Shown here piece by piece: positions 33,751 to 41,531 of a stretch of DNA of 64,000 nucleotides (the stretch's first letter is position 1; the number at the start of each line of letters is the position of its first letter). Position numbers and translations under genes: made by a program. The notes beneath the pieces were generated by a model. That model saw only the letters and a program-made list of their open reading frames with translations, did not search any database and was not told where the DNA came from. Origin of the DNA: an uncultured Eubacteriales bacterium (GTDB lineage: Bacteria > Bacillota > Clostridia > Christensenellales > CAG-314); assembly GCA_900544545.1 (NCBI GenBank), contig UQVY01000006.1:1-64000 (forward strand), given 5' to 3'.

Positions 33751-34773
33751 TTACTCGGTCATAATCTTATCGATCAGCTTTCCGATATGTTCGAGAACCG
33801 ATATGACTTTTGTGTAATCCATTCTTACCGGTCCGATAACTCCCGCGCTGCCTACCGTTTTATCGTTGACGCTTATCTTCGCCGAGACCGACGAGCAGCC
33901 TTCGGGAAGATTCTCTTCTTCTCCCGCGATCTTGACGACGACCTCGATGTTTTCTTTGCTCGTGTCGAAGATCTCCGCGAGGTCCTCCTTCGATTCCAGC
34001 CTCATAAGAAAGTCTTTCGCTCTGGAAGCGTCGCTGTACTCGGGATAATCGAAAATCTTTCCGCTTCCCGAAGTAAGGACCTCTCCCTTTTCGCTCGAAC
34101 TCTTTTTAAGAATCTCCACTATCTGTCTGTAAAGCTCCTTATAAAGCGCGAAATCCACTACGAGGTCCGATCTTATCGCCTGATAATTTACGGCTTCGCT
34201 GACCTTTTTGCCCACGAAAACCTTATTGAGCCAGGCGTTTGCGGTAGTCACGGATTCGGAATCCATTCCCTCGGGGAGGTCTATGATGTTGTCCTTTATG
34301 ACGCTCGAATCGGTAACGACCACGAGAAGTGCGGTTTTCGCGCTCAGCTCCACGACCGTTACTTTCCGTATAACGTTGTCCTCGTCGGGCGTCTGCACTA
34401 CCACCGAAGTAAGATTCGTGATCTCGCTGATGACCTTCGCGACGTTGTTTACGAGCTCCTCTACCGAGTCGGTCTTGCGCCTGAAGTATTCGTCTATGAC
34501 CTTGATTTCCTCTTCGGAAAGCGGCTTGGCGGTCATAAGCTCGTCGACGTAAAGCCTGAACGCCTTTTCGGAAGGAATCCTTCCGGCGGAAACGTGCGGC
34601 TGAACGAGATAGCCCATACTTTCGAGAGCGCTGAGTTCGTTCCGCACGGTTGCGGGCGAGCAGTCGGACAGATACTTGTCGCAGATATTCTTACTCGAAA
34701 CCGGTTCTGCCGTCTCGATGTAATCGTCGACTACGGCTTTAAGTATTTTCTTTTTTCTGTCGCTCAGAATCAT
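33751..34773 (-). CDS. hrcA: Heat-inducible transcription repressor HrcA
   Basis: A 340-residue protein. The start at 34773 (MILSDRKKKILKAVV) follows GGAGG; the longer frame to 34860 would begin in the promoter. The winged helix contains EPVSSKNICDKY and SPATVRNELSALESMGYLVQPHVSAGRIPSEKAFRLYVD, cut here by family-typical residues, and the C-terminal part carries GPVRMDYTKVISVLEHI. It binds CIRCE and represses the heat-shock operon, with GroE as the usual feedback partner. Confidence 0.97.
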   Translation of the reverse strand: MILSDRKKKILKAVVDDYIETAEPVSSKNICDKYLSDCSPATVRNELSALESMGYLVQPHVSAGRIPSEKAFRLYVDELMTAKPLSEEEIKVIDEYFRRKTDSVEELVNNVAKVISEITNLTSVVVQTPDEDNVIRKVTVVELSAKTALLVVVTDSSVIKDNIIDLPEGMDSESVTTANAWLNKVFVGKKVSEAVNYQAIRSDLVVDFALYKELYRQIVEILKKSSSEKGEVLTSGSGKIFDYPEYSDASRAKDFLMRLESKEDLAEIFDTSKENIEVVVKIAGEEENLPEGCSSVSAKISVNDKTVGSAGVIGPVRMDYTKVISVLEHIGKLIDKIMTE

Positions 34774-34823
34774 ATCCTTACCTCCTTTGCGCTCAGCGTC
34801 GTAGCAATTTTTTTGCTCGTGTG

Positions 34824-34850
34824 TTAGCACTCTTTCCTTTTGACTGCCAA
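34824..34850 (-). promoter_or_regulatory. CIRCE operator (HrcA binding site)
   Basis: TTAGCACTC (34824-34832), nine bases, GACTGCCAA (34842-34850). The left arm is perfect; the right arm matches GAGTGCTAA at 7 of 9 positions. It abuts the -10 box, so HrcA would block transcription start. Confidence 0.88.
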
Positions 34851-34879
34851 ATAATACCACCCCCCGCGGAGTTTGTCAA
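34851..34879 (-). promoter_or_regulatory. Heat-shock operon promoter
   Basis: Minus strand: TTGACA (34874-34879), 17 bp, TATTAT (34851-34856). Confidence 0.9.
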
Positions 34880-35026
34880 GCGTTTTTACGAAATTTTTTT
34901 AAACTTTTTTCTGTTTTTTCGGATTCTCCGCCGATTTCTTCTTCCGGCGGCCTTTCCGCCCGTAATTTCCTCCCGCAAAGCTTATTATGTCGGATTTTCT
35001 CTCCGATAAACTCTCTTTTTCTCCGT

Positions 35027-35055
35027 AAAAAAAGAAGCCTTCCGAGGAAGACTTC
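35027..35055 (-). terminator. Terminator of the degV-LytTR operon
   Basis: GAAGCCTTCC (35034-35043) with GGAAGACTTC (35046-35055), a 10-bp stem with one G-U pair and a 2-nt loop, followed on the minus strand by seven T residues. Between it and the LytTR stop is a threefold short direct repeat (see findings). Confidence 0.88.
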
Positions 35056-35155
35056 CGTTCGCGTATCCGAGATTATTTATCATAACAAAAACCGTTTATC
35101 TTGCCGCGGCTGCTTATTGTACGTAACCGCAACTGCTCATTATGTATTCCCGCAA

Positions 35156-35872
35156 CTATTTATTCATTATGTAATCGTAATAGGCTTTTTTGCGGAGAGA
35201 GACTCCGTCCTTAGGGATAGGAACGACGGCTCCCGTTTTGAGGAGGAAACCGTTTCCTTTGACGCCCTCCACGAAGTCCATATTTACGAGATAACTCTTA
35301 TGACATCTCAGAAAGTTATCGTATCCGCTGAGTTTAAGGGCGTACTCGTCGAGTTTTGCGTTGGTTTCGAGCCGACCGTCGTCAATCGTATGAAAGGTAA
35401 GTCTTTTGTCGTTGCTCTCCACGAAAACGAGCTTTTCGAGCGGAACGTTCACGGTGATTCCGTCGCATTTCACCTGAACCGACGCCACCGCGGTTTTTTT
35501 ATACTGCAAAAGAAAGGAATCGAGGACGTCCGAAAGCTGATGCGAGCTTAAAGGCTTGAGAAGGTAAGCGAAGGCTCTCACGGAATATCCGTCGAGCGCG
35601 AATTCTTTCGAGCTTGAAATGAATACTATCCCCACTCGTGAATTGACCGCTCTTATTTTCTCCGCGAGGCTTATTCCGTTCATATCCCCGAGGACTATAT
35701 CGAGAAGCAGCAAATCGAATTCTTTCTTTCTCGTGGATTCGAAGATGGATTTTCCCGTTTCGTGAAGCTCTATGACGCATTCTTCGCCCTTGTCGTGGAA
35801 ATACTCCGTAATCTCCTCCAACAGTTTTTTCCTGTCCTCGTAACAGTCGTCGCAAATCGCAATGCTTATCAT
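35156..35872 (-). CDS. LytTR-family response regulator
   Basis: A 238-residue regulator. The receiver domain (1-120) has the acidic pocket D8/D9, the phospho-acceptor D58 in DLLLLDIVLGDMNG, and a switch lysine in YLLKPL. The LytTR DNA-binding domain (about 134-235) contains VFVESNDKRLTFHTIDDG and FLRCHKSYLVNMDFV. LytTR regulators bind pairs of direct repeats and control virulence, bacteriocin or cell-wall functions. No sensor kinase is adjacent. Its ATG overlaps the degV stop by four bases, an unusual partner. GGAG precedes the start. Confidence 0.93.
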   Translation of the reverse strand: MISIAICDDCYEDRKKLLEEITEYFHDKGEECVIELHETGKSIFESTRKKEFDLLLLDIVLGDMNGISLAEKIRAVNSRVGIVFISSSKEFALDGYSVRAFAYLLKPLSSHQLSDVLDSFLLQYKKTAVASVQVKCDGITVNVPLEKLVFVESNDKRLTFHTIDDGRLETNAKLDEYALKLSGYDNFLRCHKSYLVNMDFVEGVKGNGFLLKTGAVVPIPKDGVSLRKKAYYDYIMNK

Positions 35873-36903
35873 TTTTCTCCTTTCTGCTCCTCCCCGTAGG
35901 CTTCGAGAATATCCTCCGCGCGTTTTCTGAATTTATCGGCTTTTTCGAGGAGCTTATCGGCTTTCGCCTTTTCCTTTTTGGGGATATCGGGTTTTTCCGT
36001 CCCGAACAACTCGTAAAGCTCGCCGCAATACTTAAGTTTCTTGCTGCACGCGATAGCCAGCGCGCCGTCGCCTATATGACACGCGACCGAAAGAGGCAGC
36101 GGCGAAACGTAGACCTCGTAATGCGGGAACTTCTTCTTTATCTGTTCGGAAAAGCTCATAGCCTCGTCGCTTTTTCCGGTATAAGCCACGGCAAGCTCTA
36201 TTTTCGGTTCTTTTTCCGAGGCTTTTCCCCCGAATCTTTTTTCGAGGTCGTTTTCCATTGCGGAAATCATCTCCGCTCTCGCGTGTTTGACGCCCTTTTC
36301 CTTCTTATAAGCCTCTAATTTCCCGCCCTGAATCTGAAGTACGGGTTTGACTTTGAGAATCGTTCCGATGGCAGCGGCCGCGACGGAGATTCTTCCGCCC
36401 TTTTTGATATACCAGAGCGTGTCCACCATAATATAAATCGACGATTCCGAAGCGACCTTTTCGAGCGCGGCTTTGATTTCGGCTGCGGAGAGTCCCTTTT
36501 CCCGGAGCGTAACCGCGTCCAACACCGATTGCCGCTGAGTAACGGAAATCCTTCTGTTGTCCGCGACGAACACCCTTCCCGAAAACTCTTCTCTCTGCGA
36601 GTAAAGGCAGGCGTTTTCGCACGAAGCGGAAAGTCCCGACGACATAGGGATATAGACAATCTCGTCGTTTTCCGAAAGAGCCTCTCTCCATAGCATAGTA
36701 ACGCTTTCCTCCGACGGCTGCGAAGTAGAAACGTCGAAGGATTTTCCGAGCCTGTCGAAAAACTGCTCCTGCGTTATATCGACGTTTTCGAACATAACCG
36801 TCGAGTCGATGATAAACGGCATAGGCACCACGCCTATTCCGAGAGCCGCTGCTTCCTCCGCGGATATACCGCTGTTTGAATCCGTAATAATCGCAATTTT
36901 CAT
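35869..36903 (-). CDS. DegV family fatty-acid-binding protein
   Basis: A 344-residue DegV protein: the N-terminal IAIITDSNSGISAEEAAALGI, the TSQPS loop that contacts bound fatty acid, IPMSSGLSASCENA, and the C-terminal GDGALAIA. Family members bind fatty acids and, as FakB, present them to the FakA kinase. A lysine-rich tail of about 50 residues extends beyond the usual end. Only a weak RBS is seen. It is co-transcribed with the LytTR regulator and lies downstream of the iteron array at 36921-37130. Confidence 0.9.
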   Translation of the reverse strand: MKIAIITDSNSGISAEEAAALGIGVVPMPFIIDSTVMFENVDITQEQFFDRLGKSFDVSTSQPSEESVTMLWREALSENDEIVYIPMSSGLSASCENACLYSQREEFSGRVFVADNRRISVTQRQSVLDAVTLREKGLSAAEIKAALEKVASESSIYIMVDTLWYIKKGGRISVAAAAIGTILKVKPVLQIQGGKLEAYKKEKGVKHARAEMISAMENDLEKRFGGKASEKEPKIELAVAYTGKSDEAMSFSEQIKKKFPHYEVYVSPLPLSVACHIGDGALAIACSKKLKYCGELYELFGTEKPDIPKKEKAKADKLLEKADKFRKRAEDILEAYGEEQKGEK

Positions 36904-36920
36904 ATTTTTCAGTAATTCCC

Positions 36921-37130
36921 TATGCTTGTATAAACCCGTCGCTTTTATTATAAGCCTTTGTCTTTCGTTTATAAACCTTATATCTTTTGGTTATGAACCT
37001 CTATCATTTGATTATAAGTTCTTATCCGTCGTTTATAAGCCTTTATCTTTTCGTTATAAGTCGTTATCCTTATGGTTATAAATCCCTATTCTTTCGTTTA
37101 TAAGTCCTCGTTTTTGATTATAAGTTACAA
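36921..37130. repeat. Ten-copy degenerate 21-bp direct repeat (iterons)
   Basis: Ten TATAA cores begin at 36929, 36949, 36970, 36992, 37013, 37034, 37055, 37077, 37099 and 37119. Spacings are 20, 21, 22, 21, 21, 21, 22, 22 and 20 bp, a mean of 21.1, or two helical turns. On the minus strand the units look like ACTTATAAACGAAAGATAAG with variation. One copy (36992) reads TATGA. The array fills the gap between degV and the plus-strand lipoprotein gene. Same-face spacing suggests a protein-binding array; no coding potential is seen. Confidence 0.85.
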
Positions 37131-37409
37131 CTCTCCGCGGACTTCCGATTTTATTATAACACGAAAAGGACTTTTCGGTCAAGCGTCCTGCCGCTGTCCG
37201 CCGATTGAGACCGTCCGTATCGTTATTTTCGGACTTTCAGGCTTGATTACGCCATTTTTGCCCTATCCGATTCCCCTTGCAATCCCATTTTCCCCGACTT
37301 TTTTCGACGAAAGTTTCCCGATTTACTTTTATTTCACATTAAATTTAAACTATTTTAAAGAAAAGTGCGTAGAATCCGAACTATCAATCACTTACAGGAG
37401 GCATACCTT

Positions 37410-39260
37410 ATGAAAAAGACAACCCTATTCATACTGATTATGGCTTTATTGCTCGGCTCGGTTTTATACGGCTGCGTCGGAAACGATCCCGTCAATCCCA
37501 TCGATCCCATTGTGCCTCCCTCTCCCGACAATCCCGTCGATTCTCCCGACGAAGTGACGCCCTACGACGCCGCTCTGACCGTAGATCTCTCGGAATTGTC
37601 CGCCGATATAACCGCAAACAGTCCCGTCGAAATTCAGGGAAGCTCCGAAACTCTCACAATAACCGAAGCGGGCGACTACGTTCTTTCGGGAAACTTCTCC
37701 CAAGGCGTTGTAATCTCCGCCGGCGACAAGGAAACGGTTCATCTTTTCCTCGAAAACGCCTCTATAACCAACGAAAACGGTATTGCCGTTTCCAATACCA
37801 ACAAGAAATCCTCCCTCGTGATTACGGCTGTGAGCGGAAGCGTGAATTCCGTTTCGGGTTCGGGCGACGGAACGAACGCCGTTCACGTCAAAGGCAATCT
37901 TATGCTTAACGGCTCGGGAAGTCTTTCGGTCGCGGGCAATTCCAAGAACGCGATCAAGGTTTCCAAAACCCTTAGTATAACCGATATAAATCTGACTCTC
38001 TCCTCCGCCAATCACGCGGTTTCCGCAAGGAATATCGAAATCGAAAACGCCTCCGTTACGGTAACCTCCGCCGCCAAAGACGGTCTTAACGCCGAATGCG
38101 ACGACGATGTTACGGCTTTTCCCGACGAGCTTCAGGGCTACGTATATCTGAAAAACTCGGTTTACTCGGCGACCGTTTCGGGCGACGGAATTCAGGCGGA
38201 CACGGTAGTCGTTATCGACGACGGAAAGACCGATATAACTACCGAAGGCTCCTTCGTCCCCTATTCCGAAGCCAACAAGACTCTCTACGGACTCGAAGAC
38301 GACGATTTCCGATATATAAAGAGCGGGAACTCTTATAAGAAGGTCGCGAGCGATTATTTCGGAAGGTCTGCCTCTCTCTACGCTCTCGTACAGAGCTGTA
38401 AGGGAATAAAGGTCGGCGAAATCTCCTACGAAGACGCCGACGGAAACGAAATCGACGTTACGGAAGGCGAATACGTCCTCGTTATCGATAACGACGCGAT
38501 AATTACGATTAACTCCTCCGACGACGCCCTTCACGTCAATTGCGGCGACGCCGTAGTAAAAAGCGGAACTCTTACTCTTTCCTCTCTCGACGACGGAATA
38601 ACCGCCGATCGGCTCGCTCTTATCTCGGGCGGCTCGGTAACGATTACCGATTCTTACGAAGGAATCGAAGGCGGCTACGTCAAAATCTCGGGCGGAACGA
38701 TAACCGTAACCTCCTCCGACGACGGAATCAACGCCGCGAGCGATGACGACTCGGTTAAGGAATATATAATTATCTCCGGCGGCGATATAACCGTAAACGC
38801 TGGCGGCGACGGAATCGATTCCAACGGTTCGGTGCTGATTTCGGGCGGAACTCTCGTGATTCACGGTCCCGTAAGCGGCGCGGATTCCTCTCTCGATTCG
38901 GAAACGGGTATTCTCGTAACGGGCGGAACTCTTTTCGCGACCTCCTCTATGGGTATGCTCGAAACCCCCTCTACCTCCTCCGCTCAATGCGTGCTTTTCC
39001 TTAACGCGACATCTTCTCTTTCCGCGGGCTCGACGATAACCGTCAGGGATTCCGAAGGTTCGGTCATAATTCAGATAACTCTCGTTAAGTCCGCGCAGAC
39101 ATTCATAATAAGCTCGCCCGATTTCGTCCTCAACGGAACGTATACGATAAGCTCGGGAAGCTCGGTTTTAGCCACGGTTACCTTGACTTCGACCGTTACG
39201 ACTTCGGGAAGGAGCGGCGGAAACGGCGGTAACCCGGGCGGCGGAAGACCGGGAAGATAA
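37410..39260 (+). CDS. Cthe_2159-type carbohydrate-binding lipoprotein
   Basis: A 616-residue protein. The start at 37410 (MKKTTLFILIMALLLGS) follows AGGAGG; the longer frame lacks an RBS. A lipobox VLYGC gives lipid attachment, followed by a proline/aspartate linker. The body is built of repeated beta-helix turns (ISGGSVTITDSYEGIEGG, ISGGTITVTSSDDGINAA, ISGGDITVNAGGDGIDSNG), the pattern of the Cthe_2159/DUF4353 family, whose founding member binds polygalacturonate. The C-terminus is glycine-rich. It is probably a surface polysaccharide-binding protein. It stands alone on the plus strand. Confidence 0.88.
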   Translation: MKKTTLFILIMALLLGSVLYGCVGNDPVNPIDPIVPPSPDNPVDSPDEVTPYDAALTVDLSELSADITANSPVEIQGSSETLTITEAGDYVLSGNFSQGVVISAGDKETVHLFLENASITNENGIAVSNTNKKSSLVITAVSGSVNSVSGSGDGTNAVHVKGNLMLNGSGSLSVAGNSKNAIKVSKTLSITDINLTLSSANHAVSARNIEIENASVTVTSAAKDGLNAECDDDVTAFPDELQGYVYLKNSVYSATVSGDGIQADTVVVIDDGKTDITTEGSFVPYSEANKTLYGLEDDDFRYIKSGNSYKKVASDYFGRSASLYALVQSCKGIKVGEISYEDADGNEIDVTEGEYVLVIDNDAIITINSSDDALHVNCGDAVVKSGTLTLSSLDDGITADRLALISGGSVTITDSYEGIEGGYVKISGGTITVTSSDDGINAASDDDSVKEYIIISGGDITVNAGGDGIDSNGSVLISGGTLVIHGPVSGADSSLDSETGILVTGGTLFATSSMGMLETPSTSSAQCVLFLNATSSLSAGSTITVRDSEGSVIIQITLVKSAQTFIISSPDFVLNGTYTISSGSSVLATVTLTSTVTTSGRSGGNGGNPGGGRPGR

Positions 39261-39374
39261 CCCTCCGTTCGCTTAAAGGACTTGGCAGCGATATCCGAGC
39301 CTCATAAAACGGACGCGCCCGACACTCTTCCGAAGGCTCGTAAAAAGCGCAAAAAGTAATCTTATTAAACCGTT

Positions 39375-39400
39375 GTAATGTAATACTATTTTAACATTAC
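39375..39400. repeat. Inverted repeat ahead of the RNA candidate
   Basis: GTAATGT (39375-39381) and ACATTAC (39394-39400) are perfect arms 12 bp apart, directly upstream of the structured RNA. It may be an operator; the binding protein is unknown. Confidence 0.6.
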
Positions 39401-39404
39401 GCGG

Positions 39405-39659
39405 ATATAGTAAAATCGGAAGCCGAAAGGGTTTCCGTCCGAAGTAAGTCGGACGATAATTGCACGGGGATCGAACCTACGTTGTTTTCTCCTTTAAAAA
39501 TGCTTGATCTCTCGTGCATCTATAAGCAACTCTCAGACTCTCCCGTCGCCGGAACAACACCTCCTCTGTTTTTTATCTGAGGCGTCGGGCTGTCGGAAGA
39601 ACCCGTTTCTTCCGACTCTAACTACGAAAAATCCGCGCGGTCTCCCGCTCGGATTTTTT
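39405..39659 (+). ncRNA. Unidentified structured RNA candidate
   Basis: A stretch of about 250 nt without coding potential contains several hairpins: GTCCGA/TCGGAC (39437-39454), TGCACG with CGTGCA enclosing a loop, CCCGTCGCC with GGCGTCGGG (one mismatch), the perfect GTCGGAAG/CTTCCGAC (39592-39616), and a terminator at its end. GTTGTT and AACAAC arms offer an alternative long-range pairing, as in a switch. It follows no co-directional downstream gene, so a free-standing small RNA is more likely than a leader. I compared it mentally with 6S, SRP, tmRNA and common riboswitches and could not match it. Confidence 0.5.
39627..39659 (+). terminator. Terminator of the RNA candidate
   Basis: AAAAATCCG (39627-39635) with CGGATTTTT (39650-39658) and a continuing T run. 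Confidence 0.8.
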
Positions 39660-39834
39660 CTTTATGTTTTGGTTTTCCGTTATACAACCGATTTTCCCGT
39701 ATAAATTTTACGCTCCTCTCCGTTCATAACTTTTCTCCGATTTCGCCCCGAAAAGCCGACAAAAAGCCGCCCGAAAAGAGCTTTCCGCAAGACGAAAAAG
39801 CCCGTATACTCGGACGGCGTATAAATTCGATCGG

Positions 39835-40242
39835 TTACCAGATAAGATCGCCGAGTGCGCGGCAAAGCTCGCTCATCTTCTCGTCCGCATCGTAATAACC
39901 GGGATCCAACTGCGGATTTTCCTTGTTTTCGGACTTGAACGGTCTGATCCTGAGCGTAAAGGAGCTGTACTCGGGCGAATTTACCATAGCGAGAACGAGC
40001 TTGTTTTTAGCTACGCCGTAAGCCGAAACGTTGCGGTAGGAATAATAAAACGTGGATTTGGGACTTTCCTCCTTGCCCTTCTGGAAGATAATGCGCTTGG
40101 TCGTGAAAAGAACGCGCGCGTTTTCCTTCGAACAATAAGCAACGAGCGTCTCGTCGTCGAACAGATAGCCGGCAAATTTCTCGACGGCCTCGTCCGTATT
40201 TCTGTAATTCATTGAAACCCTGACTTTTTTGAACAGTTTCAT
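39835..40242 (-). CDS. PH-like domain protein
   Basis: A 135-residue soluble protein. The pattern DDETLVAYCSKENARVLFTTKR, split here by its family spacing, then IIFQKGK and STFYYSYRNVSAYGV is that of bacterial PH-like (bPH) domains, which recur in Firmicutes as single-domain proteins of unknown function. GAGAGG precedes the ATG. It appears to be a single-gene unit. Confidence 0.7.
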   Translation of the reverse strand: MKLFKKVRVSMNYRNTDEAVEKFAGYLFDDETLVAYCSKENARVLFTTKRIIFQKGKEESPKSTFYYSYRNVSAYGVAKNKLVLAMVNSPEYSSFTLRIRPFKSENKENPQLDPGYYDADEKMSELCRALGDLIW

Positions 40243-40427
40243 TTCCGGTACCTCTCTATGTAATTATGCTGAACCTTTCGGAACTTTTTACAGTCCCGCA
40301 TTCTTATTATAACTCATACGCGTAAGAAAATCAAGGCTTTTCCCACCGAATTTTCGTGCTTTTTTTAAAAAAACTTTAAATTTCCGTTAAAAATCCGTTT
40401 TTTGCGTCTCCTCACGCCGCCGCGGCT

Positions 40428-41171
40428 CTACCCGAGATTTTCCCACGAAGAAATATCGACCGTCGGCGAAAACTCCAGAATCGCCGAAGAATCCTCATCG
40501 TCGCTGAGTTTCGGGTTGGCTTTCTTGTCGTACATAAACCGCAAAAGCGTGGTTTTTCCGTTTTCGGCAACCACAAGAAGCTGCAATCGCCCCGTATTCG
40601 TTCCCATAATGCTCACCGTTTTTTCATCGTCAAACACAACTTTATAATAAACTACATTCCCCTGTCGCATTATGTAAATTTCCGTGAAAATCTCCGGTGT
40701 GAAAGCGTTGAGATACTTGCGGTAATCTCCCGAAAACTCCTTCTTGATCTCGGCAAATCTGTTGACCGACGTAACTTCCTCTTCGGTTTTCTTCTCTTCG
40801 CCGTTGACCGAAACCACCCGAATAAGCTTTCTTTCGTTATACGCGCACTTTTCATCATACGCCCCCGTTCCCGTCACCGAAAGCCTCTGAAACATCCTAT
40901 ACCCGTCAATCCCCTGACCGGTCTCCTCCGTCCTCCTCTCAACAATTTGCCCGTCGCGATAAATTTGATGGTAGTTTATGGAGGTGGAGGGCCAAAAAAT
41001 AACTTCGGAAATCAATACCGATATTTCTTTTGCGTATTTTTCTTCTTTGTAAACTCTGTAATCACTTTCGTTTACGGAAAAACCGCCGCAAATCGAGATT
41101 ATTCCGAGGGTTAAACCAGCCACGGACAACACGGCTATTATAATTGTCAATATCAGATTCTTCTTGTTCAT
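40428..41171 (-). CDS. Membrane-anchored protein of unknown function
   Basis: A 247-residue protein with one N-terminal membrane segment (LILTIIIAVLSVAGLTLGIIS) and an extracytoplasmic domain of mixed alpha/beta character containing an EIYIMRQGNVVYYKVVFDDE strand pair. No lipobox and no catalytic motif are seen. Shine-Dalgarno is weak. I do not recognise the family. Confidence 0.65.
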   Translation of the reverse strand: MNKKNLILTIIIAVLSVAGLTLGIISICGGFSVNESDYRVYKEEKYAKEISVLISEVIFWPSTSINYHQIYRDGQIVERRTEETGQGIDGYRMFQRLSVTGTGAYDEKCAYNERKLIRVVSVNGEEKKTEEEVTSVNRFAEIKKEFSGDYRKYLNAFTPEIFTEIYIMRQGNVVYYKVVFDDEKTVSIMGTNTGRLQLLVVAENGKTTLLRFMYDKKANPKLSDDEDSSAILEFSPTVDISSWENLG

Positions 41172-41456
41172 TGTATATTATTCACACTCACATATTCAAC
41201 TATCTCGTAGTCTCGCGTCATCGTAAACGTCATTTATACGCATAACGCATTTTTATACTACACGCTTTTCGGGCGTCCGATTGCGATTCCCGAATCCGCG
41301 CAACACCTCATTTTTCTTCAAACGCCTTTTTCGCGATTTTTGGCAAAATACTTAACGCAATATTTAATTCGGCAGCGTTCTCTTTTATACCCCGAAATTT
41401 AACATTCAGTTAACGAAAAAACTGCGATTTTGCCCGTTTTTTCCTCGATTTTCGGC

Positions 41457-41486
41457 AAAAAGGTGTAAAGCCATTCACCTTTACAC
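41457..41486 (-). terminator. Terminator of the yhaO-yhaN unit
   Basis: GTGTAAAG (41463-41470) with CTTTACAC (41479-41486); the minus strand then has CCTTTTT. The remainder of 41172-41456 shows no gene. Confidence 0.75.
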
Positions 41487-41531
41487 TGACCGTGCGGAAA
41501 AATTGCGAAAATCGTCCCGTTTTGGCGAAAA

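Noticed and set aside
32893..34827. 644-codon open frame on the plus strand across grpE and hrcA
   Set aside because: It spans two well-identified genes and their spacer on the other strand and shows no start signals or domains.
37464..38987. 507-codon open frame on the minus strand opposite the Cthe_2159-type gene
   Set aside because: It is the antisense shadow of a repetitive, codon-biased gene; there is no RBS and no recognisable protein pattern.
39465..39485. Minus-strand GGTTCGATCCC, like a tRNA T-arm
   Set aside because: The flanking bases do not form a T stem or acceptor stem, and no anticodon arm or CCA is found.
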